Source of the DNA: Spirogloea muscicola
Lineage: Eukaryota > Streptophyta > Zygnematophyceae > Spirogloeales > Spirogloeaceae
Direction of reading: 5' to 3'
Assembly: GCA_009602725.1 (NCBI GenBank)
Contig: WELB01000033.1
Span: 203,944-234,816, forward strand
DNA: 30,873 nt
The notes under the pieces are model-generated. The model searched no databases and was not told the origin of the DNA. It saw only the letters and a program-made list of their open reading frames with translations. Below, piece after piece: positions 30,736 to 30,873 of this stretch. The number at the start of each line of letters is the position of its first letter. The stretch's first letter is position 1. Position numbers and translations under genes: made by a program.

Positions 30736-30873
30736 GAACTGACTACTTGGGTGGAGCAGCTTCCGCAGGCAGCGGCAGGAGGCACGCTGCCGCCCTCCAA
30801 CCGTGCCTCACCCCCGGCCACCGCCCCGGCGGCCGCGGCCGCGGCCGCCGCCCCCTCTGCCCCTGCCGCCGCC
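30736..30873 (+). CDS. Possible alanine-rich exon entering from the right edge (partial)
   Basis: After a TGGCTTCAG that could be a splice acceptor, 46 codons stay open to the window end. The stretch starts ELTTWVEQLPQ and turns into Pro/Ala-rich sequence with an eight-Ala run. The composition resembles the N-terminal exon of the PWWP gene. There is no ATG in the frame, and low-complexity GC-rich DNA stays open easily in all frames, so this is a weak call. The far end lies outside the window. Confidence 0.25.

Overview
The window looks like nuclear DNA of a green plant, probably an early-diverging streptophyte (charophyte-alga or bryophyte grade). It has GT-AG introns of roughly 100-400 bases, GC-rich exons with long alanine codon runs, plant-type TTTAGGG-like motifs, and three multi-exon genes with plant-like architecture. 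The lineage is inferred from the proteins; no marker fixes the species.

Layout. Bases 1-10,000 hold no gene I can support. They are filled with decayed repeats: a frameshifted C-terminal piece of a LINE-like retroelement (about 3475-4465, minus) with shorter copies of its 3' part nearby; a dispersed module of about 150 bp carrying a GGGCTGG/CCAGCCC hairpin; a seven-copy 135/136-bp minisatellite (4865-5765); a perfect 17-bp palindrome (6248-6285); and smaller tandem repeats. A GC-rich segment and a 132-base run of N (10716-10847) lead into the genes.

Three genes follow. (1) 10880-16066, plus: an LRR receptor-like kinase of 16 exons. Its joined length is an exact multiple of three, and its kinase motifs are intact. 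(2) 17256-22371, minus: an XPF/ERCC4/UVH1-type DNA-repair endonuclease, convergent with the kinase gene. As assembled it has lost the exon(s) for the ERCC4 nuclease core, has a one-base problem at its last donor site, and has no identifiable start. (3) 22715-28616, plus: an 11-exon plant-type PWWP protein with a C-terminal RRM-like domain, divergent from XPF across a short GC-rich spacer. The right flank (28617-30735) is intergenic with short repeats, and the right edge may enter an alanine-rich exon of a further gene.

The three genes act in different processes (cell-surface signalling, nucleotide-excision/interstrand repair, chromatin reading) and do not form an evident pathway. I see no convincing new multi-gene system. 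The points most worth checking are the nuclease-less XPF, the hairpin repeat family, and the minisatellite that stays open on both strands.
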